The notes under the pieces were generated by a model that did not search any database, was not told the DNA's origin, and was given only the letters and a program-made list of their open reading frames with translations. Shown piece after piece: positions 28,457-37,331 of a stretch of 64,000 bases of DNA. This DNA is from Mycobacterium sp. 852002-40037_SCH5390672 (GTDB taxonomy: Bacteria > Actinomycetota > Actinomycetes > Mycobacteriales > Mycobacteriaceae): positions 302,720-366,719 of the forward strand of contig NZ_LZTA01000038.1 of NCBI RefSeq assembly GCF_001665875.1, read 5' to 3'. A program made the position numbers and the translations under genes. The stretch's first letter is position 1. Every line of letters starts with the position of its first letter.

Positions 28457-29370
28457 CCGAGGTGCGTCGCGAACCAGTCCCGGGCGGCCCCGGCCGCCAG
28501 CGCGAACCCGTCGCCGGTGTACGCCGCGAAGTGGCCGCCCGGCACGAAAACGATCTTTTTTGGTTCGGCTGCGGTCTGGTACGCGGCCGCCGCCAGGTTC
28601 CCACCTGTCAAACCGTCCTCGCGACCGACGATCATGAGCAGCGGCGTCGGTGTGATGTCGGGCAGGTAGCGCGCCGGTTCGTACCCGTAGAAGTTGTCCA
28701 TGCTGCGCAACGACACCTCATTGGGCCATTGCGGATCCAGCGTCGCGCGCGCCTCGGTGAAGAACGCGTAGGCGTCCGAAGTGGGCAGGCCCACCAGCGT
28801 GGTCGGCTCCGCACCGACGACTGGCACCATTTCCGGTGGAGCGCCGCGAGCCCGAGCGCGCCGGTCCGCGGTGAACCGCTGGGGGCCGATCACCTGATTG
28901 TTCACCCGGGCAAGGTTGGCATAGGTAGCCCGGCCGCTGATGAATGGTGCCTGGCCGCAAACGGCTTGCACTCGCCGGTCGATCGCGGCGACAACGAACG
29001 CGTGCGCCGCCGAGAAGCTCGTTCCCCAGACGCCGACACGATCGGGGTCGACCTCGGATCGGTTCTGCGCGTAGGTGATTGCATGCTGGTAGTCACGGAT
29101 CTGCTCCCATGGGTCGACTTCGTGGCGTGGCTTGCCGGGCGCTGTCCCCGACTCGCCCCAGCCCCGATGGTCGAAGACCAGCACGCACAGTCCCGCCGCC
29201 GCGAACACCTCGGCGAACTTGTCGAGGTGCATTTTCTTCGTTGACGTCCACCCGTGCGCCATGACCACACAGGAACTCGCCGTCCCCGCTCGGCGCTTTC
29301 GCCGCCCGTGGTACCACCACGCGTGGAGAATGGCCCCCTCGGCATCGACCGCCACGTCCTCACGCAGCAC
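28453..29370 (-). CDS. Alpha/beta hydrolase, S15/FrsA-like
   Basis: 305 residues, GTG start. 'VVMAHGWTSTKKMHLDKF' (oxyanion region), 'FDHRGWGESGTAPG', nucleophile elbow GTSFSA (Ser in G-x-S-x-S), and a C-terminal 'VPGGHFAAYTGDGF' with the catalytic His. This is the DUF1100/S15-like group of cytoplasmic hydrolases that act on acyl or amide bonds. Substrate unknown. It is divergent from the esterase at 29552 and shares the operator region 29495-29522. Confidence 0.88.
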   Translation of the reverse strand: MLREDVAVDAEGAILHAWWYHGRRKRRAGTASSCVVMAHGWTSTKKMHLDKFAEVFAAAGLCVLVFDHRGWGESGTAPGKPRHEVDPWEQIRDYQHAITYAQNRSEVDPDRVGVWGTSFSAAHAFVVAAIDRRVQAVCGQAPFISGRATYANLARVNNQVIGPQRFTADRRARARGAPPEMVPVVGAEPTTLVGLPTSDAYAFFTEARATLDPQWPNEVSLRSMDNFYGYEPARYLPDITPTPLLMIVGREDGLTGGNLAAAAYQTAAEPKKIVFVPGGHFAAYTGDGFALAAGAARDWFATHLG

Positions 29371-29494
29371 TCCTCATCACCCCTCGAAATAGTTTGCAGC
29401 CACGACGTTTCCACAATGCGCCGGATGCCGTCCAATACCGATTCGGGCGCCCGGCCATACCTCGCGGGTATGACCGATTAGCCCTAGTCATCAG

Positions 29495-29522
29495 ATAGCG
29501 GTCGTTATATAGTGATCGTTAT
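29495..29522 (+). promoter_or_regulatory. Tandem operator-like 14-mers between divergent hydrolase genes
   Basis: ATAGCGGTCGTTAT (29495-29508) is followed directly by ATAGTGATCGTTAT (29509-29522). The first is identical to the reverse complement of 36565-36578. It lies 30 nt before the esterase ATG and 125 nt before the opposite hydrolase, where a repressor could control both. Confidence 0.6.
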
Positions 29523-29551
29523 TCAATAATTCACGATTGGAAGGCAGTTGG

Positions 29552-30475
29552 ATGGCAAGCAAGCAGGCGGTCGATTTCGCCGAGTTCTTGGCGGAGATCG
29601 GGAGGCGATCTTCGAATGCTAACTTTGAGCTGGAGACGATTCGCGACGTCACCGAGAACATCCATTTGGCAACGAAGGAACCCGAAGGCGTCACCTATGC
29701 CGAGGTGGAAGCTGGCGGGGTTGAGGCCTTGTGGTGCATCCCCGTGGACGGTGACCCCGAATCAGTGCTGTTGCACACGCATATGGGCGGCAGCGTGCTG
29801 ATGTCGATGCATTCCGACCGGAAGGCAGCGGGGCACCTCGCGAAGGCGGCCGGCGCGCGCTCGCTGGTACTGAACTACCGGCGTTCCCCGGAACACAAGT
29901 ACCCAGCGCAAGTCGAAGACGTGGAAAGCGCCTACCGCTGGCTGCTCGACCAGGGCTACCGCCCCAACAAGATAGCCAGTGTCGGCCACTCGATCGGCGG
30001 CTATCTCGCAGTCGAACTTGCGCTGCGTCTGCGAGATCGCGGCGAGGCACTGCCCGGCGCCGTGTTGTCCATTTCGCCGTGGACTGACGCCACGCTGTCG
30101 GGGGAGTCCATCAAAACCAACGCCGAGCGGGACAAGCTGCTCACGCCGGGATTGCTCGAGTTGTTCCGGTCGTGCTGGCTCGATGGAACCGACGTGGAAT
30201 TCACCGACCCGCGGGTACACCTGCTGGGAGCCGACCTGTCCGGATTGCCTCCCATCGCGGTGTACTACGGCGAGTACGAACTGCTCGCGTCGGACGCCGT
30301 CGCTTTCTCCCAAAAGGCAAAGGAGGCGGGCAACGACGTCATCGTCCGACAGGTCGAGCAGGGCCAGCATTCCTTCATCATGGGAGCCGGCCACGTTGAC
30401 GAGGTGGACCGCGCGATTACCGAAATGGGCCGCTGGCTGCGATTGATGCTGGGACTTAAAACGGCGGTGGCCTAG
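29552..30475 (+). CDS. HSL-family esterase/lipase
   Basis: 307 residues from ATG 29552, preceded by GGAAGG. 'VLLHTHMGGSVLMSMHSDRK' is the HGGG-like oxyanion region (HMGGS), 'SVGHSIGGYLAVELAL' holds the nucleophile Ser in GHSIGG, 'YGEYELLASDA' the Asp, and 'GQHSFIMGAGH' the His. Resembles LipN/LipU-type mycobacterial esterases. Probably intracellular, short to medium acyl esters. Predicted control by the tandem 14-mers immediately upstream. Confidence 0.92.
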   Translation: MASKQAVDFAEFLAEIGRRSSNANFELETIRDVTENIHLATKEPEGVTYAEVEAGGVEALWCIPVDGDPESVLLHTHMGGSVLMSMHSDRKAAGHLAKAAGARSLVLNYRRSPEHKYPAQVEDVESAYRWLLDQGYRPNKIASVGHSIGGYLAVELALRLRDRGEALPGAVLSISPWTDATLSGESIKTNAERDKLLTPGLLELFRSCWLDGTDVEFTDPRVHLLGADLSGLPPIAVYYGEYELLASDAVAFSQKAKEAGNDVIVRQVEQGQHSFIMGAGHVDEVDRAITEMGRWLRLMLGLKTAVA

Positions 30476-30867
30476 CAACATGCCGCCGCTCGAATTGATC
30501 ATGGCCTGACCACGGCCGCGGCCACCCAGCAGATCATCGAGCCGAGTATGCGGCCGCGTCCGGGTGCCCATCAACCGAAAATGTGATGGCCACTGAAGTG
30601 GCGATCACGCACCCCAAGCCCGCCAGTTATCACCAGCAGATGCTCGGGGGGCTTGGCGATTGCTGTCCTACTTGGTCCGACAGGCCTCAGGGCTACCCGT
30701 AAAACCGTTGCGGCGTGGGCGGTTCGCGCCGCGCGCCGGAGCGTGCGTCGGTATCGCGTTTCTCCAGTGACAAGGAGCGGCCGCACGCTTCTTGAGTCAT
30801 GTTGAACCACAGGAGCATTCGGTACGTCTTTATAGAATTGCACCTAGAGAATGATCAGGAGAGCTTT
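30476..30867. other. Intergenic region before the GMC oxidoreductase
   Basis: No gene supported. It contains the strong inverted repeat at 30583-30608 and the AGGAGAG ribosome site of the next gene. Confidence 0.5.
30583..30608 (+). promoter_or_regulatory. 26-bp near-perfect inverted repeat
   Basis: Arms GTGATGGCCACT and AGTGGCGATCAC pair with a single mismatch around a 2-nt centre. No U-run follows, so an operator is as likely as a terminator for the esterase gene ending 107 nt earlier. Confidence 0.5.
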
Positions 30868-32427
30868 GTGGATACTGTGTTGGAGCAGCGGTACGATTAC
30901 GACATCATCGTGTGCGGTGCTGGGTCGTCAGGATCGGCGATCGCCGGTCGGTTGGCCGAAAATCCCGACATCAAGGTCTTACTGTTGGAGGCCGGTGGCA
31001 GCGATGACGTCCCCAGTGTGACCGAGGCAAGCCAGTGGCCATCGAACCTTGGCAGCGAACGTGATTGGGGTTTCCTCTCCGATCCTGACCGCCGGCTTCA
31101 TGGGCGCGCGATCGCGTTTTCGATGGGCAAAGTGCTCGGTGGGGGTTCCAGTATCAACCTCATGATTTGGGCGCGGGGGCACCGCAGCGACTGGGACCAC
31201 TACGCTTCTGAATCCGGCGAGCCGGCCTGGGGATACGAAAACGTCCTTGATTTGTATCGCCGGATCGAAGATTGGCATGGCGTCGGTGAGCCAAATCATC
31301 GGGGCAGGGGCGGGCTGGTGTTCGTACAACCGGCCCCCCATGCGCATCCGCTCGCCGCAGCGACGCTGGAAGCCGCTAGGGCACTGGGAATTCCGACCTA
31401 TCAAAGCGCCAACGGCCGCCTGATGGAAGAGACCCGCGGCGCTGCCATCGTCGACCTGCGCTGTCGCGACGACAAACGCCTATCGGTGTTTGACACGTAC
31501 ATCGCCCCGCATCGGCGGCAGCCGAATCTGACCGTGGTGCCGCACGCGATGGTCACCCGCGTGCTCTTCGACGGCAACCGTGCCACCGGTGTCGAGGTCG
31601 TCCATGACGGCGCGGTTCACCGGGTGCCCGCCAGCGCCGAGGTCGTGCTATCGCTTGGTGCCATTCACACGCCCAAGGTACTCATGCACTCCGGCATTGG
31701 CGACCAAGATGAATTGCATCGAGTTGGCGTGTCCGTTCGCCAGCACCTGCCCGGGGTCGGACGCAACCTTCAAGACCACTATGGGTTCGACTGTGTGTGG
31801 GAGTTTCCCGAGACCATCCAAGGCAGCACTCAGGTGGGGTCGGCATTGTTTTGGGATTCCGGCGCTGCCGATGTCCAGGGTCCGGACCTGTTCGCATGCT
31901 CAGGCCCATTCCCGAAAGCCACAGCCGAAAACACTGCGAAATACGGTCTGCCGCAGAGTGGTTGGACGTTGTTCGGCGCGCCCACACACCCCTACAGTCG
32001 CGGTCGACTCCATTTGTCCGGCCCCGACCCGACCGATCCCATCCGGATCGAAGCTGGCGCGCTATCAGACCCCGAAGACTTCAAGACCGCGATCGCGTGC
32101 ATCGAAACCCTGCGCGAGATCGGCAACTCCCGAGAGCTTCGACCTTTCGTCGCGCGCGAGGTCATGCCCGGCGGCCTGACCGGCACCGAGTTGGAGACCT
32201 ATCTGCGCGACGCCGTCACCACCTACTGGCACGAATGCGGTACCGCAAAGATGGGGCGTGACTCGATGTCGGTAGTCGACGGACACCTGAAGGTCCACGG
32301 CATCGAGCGCCTGCGCGTCGCCGATGCCTCCATCATCCCGCGTATCAGCACGGCCAACACCATGGCACCGTGCGTCGTGATCGGCGAGCTGGCTGCACAA
32401 TTCATCAAAGTTGACCATCGAATCTAA
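30868..32427 (+). CDS. GMC-family oxidoreductase (choline/alcohol dehydrogenase-like)
   Basis: 519 residues from GTG 30868, chosen for its AGGAGAG site; a 23-residue longer form is possible. FAD motif GAGSSG (17-22), GMC signature 1 'GKVLGGGSSINLMIW', signature 2 'GAIHTPKVLMHSGIG', and C-terminal catalytic His in 'TYWHECGTAKMG'. Oxidises primary or secondary alcohols with FAD; acceptor unknown. A broken hydrolase paralogue follows, mirroring the GMC-remnant/hydrolase pair at 35.6-36.5 kb. Confidence 0.93.
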   Translation: MDTVLEQRYDYDIIVCGAGSSGSAIAGRLAENPDIKVLLLEAGGSDDVPSVTEASQWPSNLGSERDWGFLSDPDRRLHGRAIAFSMGKVLGGGSSINLMIWARGHRSDWDHYASESGEPAWGYENVLDLYRRIEDWHGVGEPNHRGRGGLVFVQPAPHAHPLAAATLEAARALGIPTYQSANGRLMEETRGAAIVDLRCRDDKRLSVFDTYIAPHRRQPNLTVVPHAMVTRVLFDGNRATGVEVVHDGAVHRVPASAEVVLSLGAIHTPKVLMHSGIGDQDELHRVGVSVRQHLPGVGRNLQDHYGFDCVWEFPETIQGSTQVGSALFWDSGAADVQGPDLFACSGPFPKATAENTAKYGLPQSGWTLFGAPTHPYSRGRLHLSGPDPTDPIRIEAGALSDPEDFKTAIACIETLREIGNSRELRPFVAREVMPGGLTGTELETYLRDAVTTYWHECGTAKMGRDSMSVVDGHLKVHGIERLRVADASIIPRISTANTMAPCVVIGELAAQFIKVDHRI

Positions 32428-32671
32428 AGTGTTGTGGTGGTAGGTGTCCAAAGACGTTGCGACGCAATGCAGACCGTCACCATAACAGCGGTCCAGCGAA
32501 TAAAGACAAGAGAAAGGTCCTGTCGGGGCCAGCTCACCCCGTCCTATCGCCGGAATCGTCTCACTACCGCACCGAAAGCGCGCGGTAGCCACCATCGCGG
32601 ATCCCATCTCGTACCGACGCAAGCGCATCGCGGGGTCTCACACATCGGATAACAGGTCGAAGGAGAAGCGC

Positions 32672-33250
32672 ATGCTGATAGTGATTGATAAGGGACAAGC
32701 TGGCAACGAGGATCCACACCCCCTACTCTTCGCCGACGGTGCATGCCACGGGGGATGGTGTTGGAATGAACACTTTCTCGACTTCTTCGCGAGCAGGGGA
32801 CTCCGCGCCCTGGCCCTAAACCCAGGCGGGCATGGCTCCACCCAGCGTAAGAATCCGCTTCGCATCTGCTCGATCGCAGACTTCCTTGCTGACTTAGCTT
32901 CAGCCGTCCATAGTCTCTCCAGACCTCCGGTGTTGGTAGGCGACTCGATGGGCGGATTCCTCGTCCAAAAGTACTTAGAGACTCAGGCACTTCCCGCCGC
33001 GATACTGATCGCCTCAACCCCACCGCGAGGACAACCACACGCCGGACCGTCGGCACGGCAACCTGCTATCCACCGATCTTTCCGGACGAAACCCTGTAGT
33101 GATACCGATGTCCTGGTGCGCGAGCTTCCCTCATTCTTCATCGCCGCCGGACATGTACCACAAGTCAACCCAGCCATCGCAGAAATGAAGGATGGATGCA
33201 ACCGAAGCTGGAACCTGCCGAACCCGACGCCTCTTGCACCTGACAACTGA
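32672..33250 (+). pseudogene. Truncated alpha/beta hydrolase, paralogue of the gene at 35568-36359
   Basis: The first 125 codons align with the intact hydrolase: 'CHGGWCWNEHFLDFFASRGL', 'CSIADFLADL' and 'GGFLVQKYLET' have counterparts there. The nucleophile elbow is GDSMGG (GHSMGG in the intact copy) and the HGAWH motif has become DGACH. After 'ASTPPRGQ' the sequence diverges and stops at 192 codons, so the catalytic Asp and His are missing. Probably non-functional. The stop overlaps the next ATG. Confidence 0.75.
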
Positions 33251-33870
33251 TGCCTTCACAACGGTTCGAGCCACACCAAGGACTATTCGGAGTCGCGCCC
33301 GACAGCCTGGTTTTGGTTCAGGAATTTCTCAACACAGCTCCCATCCAAGGGTACGACACCGATCTGCTGGTCGACGTTGAACTGGCAGGAAACTGGTGCG
33401 CCGCTACGGTGCCCAAGTGGGTGGCGCTGCGAGGCGCCGACGCCGAACCGCCGTCGCTTAAGACAGAGGACCTGCCGAAACTGCGGGAGTTGCGCGACGG
33501 GATCGCGAAAATGCTCAACGGAATATCACTCGATAGTCGACAGCTGAGCTGTATCAGCTCCGTTCACGGAGCCTTCGCTCTGTCGGACTGCAATGGACTG
33601 CGGATAACGCCCACCGGCAGCGGCTGGCGTTGGCTAGCGTCGGCCCTCTTCAGCGAGATCTATCGTAGTCAGCTGAATGACACATGGAGACGGATCAAGC
33701 AATGCCGCTTGCAATCATGCGGGACAACGTTCTACGACCGCTCTAAGAACAACAGCGGCGCGTGGTGCAACGTAAAGAGGTGCGGAAACGCCGCAAACCT
33801 GCGAGCACTTCGGGCGCGCCGGCGCGACGAACGTCAGCGCGCGGCCGCAAACTCGCAAGGGACGGAATGA
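33250..33870 (+). CDS. CGNR zinc-finger protein (ABATE-type regulator)
   Basis: 206 residues; ATG overlaps the preceding stop (TGATG). The C-terminal 'CRLQSCGTTFYDRSKNNSG' followed by 'WCNVKRCGNAANLRALRARR' is the CGNR finger (C-x4-C ... C-x4-C with CGN), thought to bind nucleic acid. The N-terminal 150 residues fit the ABATE domain normally paired with it. Such proteins are presumed stress-responsive transcription factors. Base composition looks somewhat lower in G+C than the flanks. Confidence 0.85.
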   Translation: MPSQRFEPHQGLFGVAPDSLVLVQEFLNTAPIQGYDTDLLVDVELAGNWCAATVPKWVALRGADAEPPSLKTEDLPKLRELRDGIAKMLNGISLDSRQLSCISSVHGAFALSDCNGLRITPTGSGWRWLASALFSEIYRSQLNDTWRRIKQCRLQSCGTTFYDRSKNNSGAWCNVKRCGNAANLRALRARRRDERQRAAANSQGTE

Positions 33871-33946
33871 CACCTGTTTGAGACAACACACGATGACACG
33901 AAGTGGGAACGCCGCATATCCTGCGCTCCAATCGTTAAGCGGGATC

Positions 33947-35530
33947 TCAGCGCTCCCTCAGTTTTTTGCGGAGAATCTTTCCAGATGCCGATTTCGGGAT
34001 GAATGTGGTGAATTCGACCTCACGAATCTTTTTGTATGGAGCGACGCTTCTAGCCACGAACGCCATCACCTCGGCGGCAGCCAGCGAAGCGGAGGGAGTT
34101 GCGACGACAAACGCCTTGGGGATTTCCTCGCCGGACTCGGGGTCTATGGCTGGAACCACGGCAGCATCCGCGATCGCGGGGTGGGTCAGCAACAGTGCCT
34201 CGAGTTCAGCGGGCGCCACCTGATAGCCCTTATATTTGATGAGTTCCTTGAGGCGGTCGATGATATAGATACAGCCGCCGGCGTCGACGCAAGCTAGGTC
34301 CCCTGTGTGTAGGAACCCGTCCTCGTCGATGGTGTCGGCTGTCGCCTCATCGTTGCCGAGGTAGCCGATCATCACATTCGGGCCCTTGATCCACAGCTCG
34401 CCTGCTGCGCTGACACCGTAGTCGGGGACCGCGATTTCGACACCGGTCTCGGGCGCAATGAGCTTGCTGACCGTGTTCGGGAGAGTCCACCCGCAGGAAT
34501 GCAACTGCGCGACAACGCCTACCGAATTGCGCCCCCCGTCGACGGGCATGCTGTGGCCGACTCCGCTCAGCTCACTCATGCCGAAGCCCTGCAGCACTGC
34601 CACACCGAGTCGCGCGCCCACCGCGCGTGCGAGCTCCCCATCTAGCGGCGCGGCCCCACACATGACGACTTCCAGCGAGGACAGATCGTAGGAATCCACC
34701 ATTGGGTGCTTGGCCAGCGTGACGGCCACCGGTGGCACGATGAATGCCTTGGTGCACCGGTGATCCTGAATGGCGCCCAAGAACGCGGCCAGGTCGAACG
34801 AAGGCATAACGACCAGCTTGGCGCGCGGCACCAGTGAAGCCGTCAGCAGCACAGACAAGCCATAGATGTGAAAGAACGGCAGTACCGCCAGAACGACGTC
34901 ATCCGGACCGACGAGGTTGAGGGGTTGAACTTGGGCGGCATTGGCTACCAGGTTGCGGTGGGTCAGCATCACCCCCTTTGGAAGACCGGTGGTGCCGGAG
35001 CTGTAGGGGAGCACCGCCAAGTGGTCGGCCGGATCAAAGCTCCTGGCGCCAGCGCAGTGAACTGCCGGCTGGGACCTGAAGTCGACTTCGTCGAGCATAA
35101 GCACGTCGCCGGGAGCGAGTCCCATTTGCGCGGCGGCGGTTTCGGCTTTCTCGCGGTGCTCAGCGACGGCTAGCATCATCCGAGCATGTGAATCGCGCAA
35201 CTGCCGGGCAATTTCATCCGCGGTCGACAACACGTTGAATGTGGTTGCGGTCGCTCCTGCTCGCAGGATGCCGTGAAACGCGACTGCGAACGCTGTGCTG
35301 TTGGGCGAAAGTAGCCCGACCACGTCACCGACGCCAACTCTGCGGGCGACGAGATTCGCAGCGAATGCTTCGATTTGATCAATCAGCTCCCCGTAGTGTG
35401 TCGTGGCACCGGTCTTCGCCTCGACGAGCGCGACGAGCTGGCGGTCGTCGTCGCTGATGCCATCGAACAGGTAGTTGAAGACAGGAACGTCGGGGATGCA
35501 GACATCTGGAAAGGGGCTGGTGAAGCTCAC
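33947..35530 (-). CDS. Acyl-/aryl-CoA synthetase (4-coumarate-CoA ligase-like)
   Basis: 527 residues, GTG start with GGAGT upstream. ANL-superfamily motifs: P-loop 'YSSGTTGLPKGVMLTHRN', A5 'GFGMSELSG', 'GELWIKGPNVMIGY', 'HTGDLA', hinge 'IDRLKELIKYKGYQV', and A10 Lys in 'PKSASGKILRK'. It activates a carboxylic acid as acyl-AMP and transfers it to CoA; closest in layout to 4-coumarate-CoA ligases. Its neighbours (GMC oxidase, hydrolases) suggest breakdown of an imported aromatic or alicyclic ester. 37 nt from the hydrolase gene upstream, so probably cotranscribed. Confidence 0.93.
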   Translation of the reverse strand: MSFTSPFPDVCIPDVPVFNYLFDGISDDDRQLVALVEAKTGATTHYGELIDQIEAFAANLVARRVGVGDVVGLLSPNSTAFAVAFHGILRAGATATTFNVLSTADEIARQLRDSHARMMLAVAEHREKAETAAAQMGLAPGDVLMLDEVDFRSQPAVHCAGARSFDPADHLAVLPYSSGTTGLPKGVMLTHRNLVANAAQVQPLNLVGPDDVVLAVLPFFHIYGLSVLLTASLVPRAKLVVMPSFDLAAFLGAIQDHRCTKAFIVPPVAVTLAKHPMVDSYDLSSLEVVMCGAAPLDGELARAVGARLGVAVLQGFGMSELSGVGHSMPVDGGRNSVGVVAQLHSCGWTLPNTVSKLIAPETGVEIAVPDYGVSAAGELWIKGPNVMIGYLGNDEATADTIDEDGFLHTGDLACVDAGGCIYIIDRLKELIKYKGYQVAPAELEALLLTHPAIADAAVVPAIDPESGEEIPKAFVVATPSASLAAAEVMAFVARSVAPYKKIREVEFTTFIPKSASGKILRKKLRER

Positions 35531-35567
35531 CGTACTCCAATCTGGTTGCGGTTATTTGGCTGCGGTC

Positions 35568-36359
35568 TCAAAGCCCTTGACGTGTCAGCCAGGACTCAAT
35601 AAGTCCGGCGACCGCGCTCCACTGAGGTTCGAGCATCATCTCGTGTCCGACGCCGCGAAAGAAGACCGGTTTGGTTCCGTAGGCCGCGGCGGTTCGACGC
35701 ACGTGCTTAGGCCGATAAACTTGGTCGTGCTCTCCGCCGACGATCAACATCGGCGAGCGGACTTTCCTGGTTTTGACAAGATCGCCGACCACCGTGTCAA
35801 ACATTATCGCTCGCGTGCTGTCGGGTTGGATAAGCCGCGTAAAACTGTCGATGAGGCTGTCTGGCGCGTCCTCACCGAAAAACAACTCCCGCGCACCAGC
35901 GGACGTCCCTACTAGATCTAGCGGCTTGGCGGTCAGGGCGAATTTTGTTGAACGCCAAGGATGGCGACGTATCATTCGCATTACGGAGCCCAGCTGTCCG
36001 CCCCGGGGTGGGGTCGAAGCCATCAGTACGGCCGCTGGTGCGTCGTGTGTTTCAAGATACTTTTGCACGACAAAGCCGCCCATGGAATGCCCGACGAGGA
36101 TGGGCGGCTCTGGGAGCGCGCCGACGACCTCACAAACATCGGTGACGTAGTCGGCAATCGAACACAACCGCAGCGACTTGCTCAACGAGCTGTGACCGTG
36201 ACCGCGCAGGCTGGGCGCCAAGACGCGAAATCCCCGGTCGACGAAGAAGGCAACGAAATTCTCCTGCCAACACCAAGCGGCATGCCAAGCTCCGTGCACG
36301 AAAACGATCGGATACCGACGTTTTTGAGTGGGCTTTCCGGTGTCAAGCAATTCGAGCAT
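35568..36359 (-). CDS. Alpha/beta hydrolase (C-C or ester hydrolase type)
   Basis: 263 residues. 'VFVHGAWHAAWCWQENFVAF' (oxyanion), GHSMGG nucleophile elbow, 'GGEHDQVY' (Asp) and 'GVGHEMMLEP' (His): complete catalytic triad. Similar in design to salicylate-esterase and meta-cleavage hydrolases. It lies between a GMC remnant upstream and the CoA ligase downstream, and is the intact partner of the broken copy at 32672. Confidence 0.92.
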   Translation of the reverse strand: MLELLDTGKPTQKRRYPIVFVHGAWHAAWCWQENFVAFFVDRGFRVLAPSLRGHGHSSLSKSLRLCSIADYVTDVCEVVGALPEPPILVGHSMGGFVVQKYLETHDAPAAVLMASTPPRGGQLGSVMRMIRRHPWRSTKFALTAKPLDLVGTSAGARELFFGEDAPDSLIDSFTRLIQPDSTRAIMFDTVVGDLVKTRKVRSPMLIVGGEHDQVYRPKHVRRTAAAYGTKPVFFRGVGHEMMLEPQWSAVAGLIESWLTRQGL

Positions 36360-36420
36360 CTTTCCCCCTGTTCTCGTCGCTTCGTACGGTGGTTATGGAA
36401 GGGATTCGTCGCGCTCGGGC

Positions 36421-36546
36421 TCAGGCACACTCCACCAGCAACACCGACACATCAGGATTCGCGGCGAGTCGACGCGCAACCACCGACCCCGACGTCCCAG
36501 CTCCACACACGACAACGTCGTACCGCTGCTCCACCACACCTGCCAT
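36421..36546 (-). pseudogene. N-terminal remnant of a GMC oxidoreductase
   Basis: 41 codons: MAGVVEQRYDVVVCGAGTSG and then 'SVVARRLAANPDVSVLLVE' match the first 42 residues of the intact GMC protein at 30868, including the FAD GxGxxG. It stops at 36421 and the hydrolase gene starts 61 nt later, so over 470 codons have been lost. The ribosome site GAGGAGG is still present, and a perfect 14-mer operator motif lies 19 nt upstream. Confidence 0.8.
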
Positions 36547-36564
36547 CACAGCCTCCTCGATGGA

Positions 36565-36578
36565 ATAACGACCGCTAT
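36565..36578 (-). promoter_or_regulatory. Operator-like 14-mer upstream of the GMC remnant/hydrolase operon
   Basis: On the minus strand it reads ATAGCGGTCGTTAT, identical to 29495-29508. The flanking base pairs AG..T also match, giving 16 identical positions. It would serve the hydrolase-CoA ligase operon. Confidence 0.6.
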
Positions 36579-37009
36579 CTCACTAGAACGCGACGGCTAC
36601 GAAAAGAGTTCGACTCGGATCAAACTCACAAAGAACCTCAAGACCACCAATGATGGTGGGCAAAGCCACGATGGTGCTTTCGCAGACGCACGCGCCGGCT
36701 GTACGCCCCAGCGGTGGTGTCGACGCCGAATGATCCGTGAAATCGGGCTCGACGCGTTCACGCGTGTGGCCAAGGACGCACCCAGCGCGCTCGGTATGCC
36801 GCATACGACAAACCATTGGTGCCCCTGGCCTGCCGGGCACGGCCCTGTTCGAGCAGTAAGCGGCCGCCGTCCTGACGTCGTCGACGGGGTGATGATGACG
36901 TCCGTGGCGGCCAACCGGTCGTCAAAAAGAACGCCGAGCAACTCGACCGGCTCACCCACGCGTTGGCGTTGCTCAGGTTCGCAGCGACTGAAATGTCGCG
37001 AACTGCGGA
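36579..37009. other. Region without a supported intact gene
   Basis: All frames are interrupted or low quality. A short plus-strand segment near 36925-37014 ('KNAEQLDRLTHALALL') looks protein-like but cannot be assigned. Confidence 0.35.
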
Positions 37010-37240
37010 TCAATAGGCGGGGGAGGGCGGGCGCTTGCCGAAGTACAACCCGCCGGCCCATTCCCAGACGCGTTGGTTGGCCAGTCCATGCTGTGCAATC
37101 ATGTTGAGATCACCCAGTTTTCGGCCCAATGAAGAGGGTCGGTGCAGCGCGCTAGAACCAACCGTGTCGACAAGGAGTTGCACGGCGTCTCGACACGTCG
37201 TCCCGGTGTGCACCACGCATCCTCCGGGTGAGGCCAAGAA
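37010..37240 (-). pseudogene. C-terminal remnant of an acyl-CoA dehydrogenase-like flavoprotein
   Basis: About 70 codons: 'CRDAVQLLVDTVGSSALHRP' continuing 'SLGRKLGDLNMIAQHGLANQ' and 'VWEWAGGLYFGKRPPSP' is the last helix bundle of the acyl-CoA dehydrogenase/flavin monooxygenase (HsaA-like) fold. Similarity ends abruptly at about 37240, exactly where the transposon-end-like motif 37241-37259 begins, so the 5' part was probably removed by a mobile element. Confidence 0.6.
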
Positions 37241-37259
37241 ATGACATGAGCTTGAGACA
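37241..37259 (+). repeat. Extra copy of the transposon-end motif
   Basis: ATGACATGAGCTTGAGACA differs by only two bases from ATGACATGAACCTGAGACA inside repeat copy B (from 37407). It marks the break in the acyl-CoA dehydrogenase-like remnant. Confidence 0.55.
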
Positions 37260-37331
37260 AATCCCACCTGACATCGTGTGAGACGACTTCGATCGCAGCT
37301 GGTCAGAGAATCGCGAGATGACACGCGGAAT

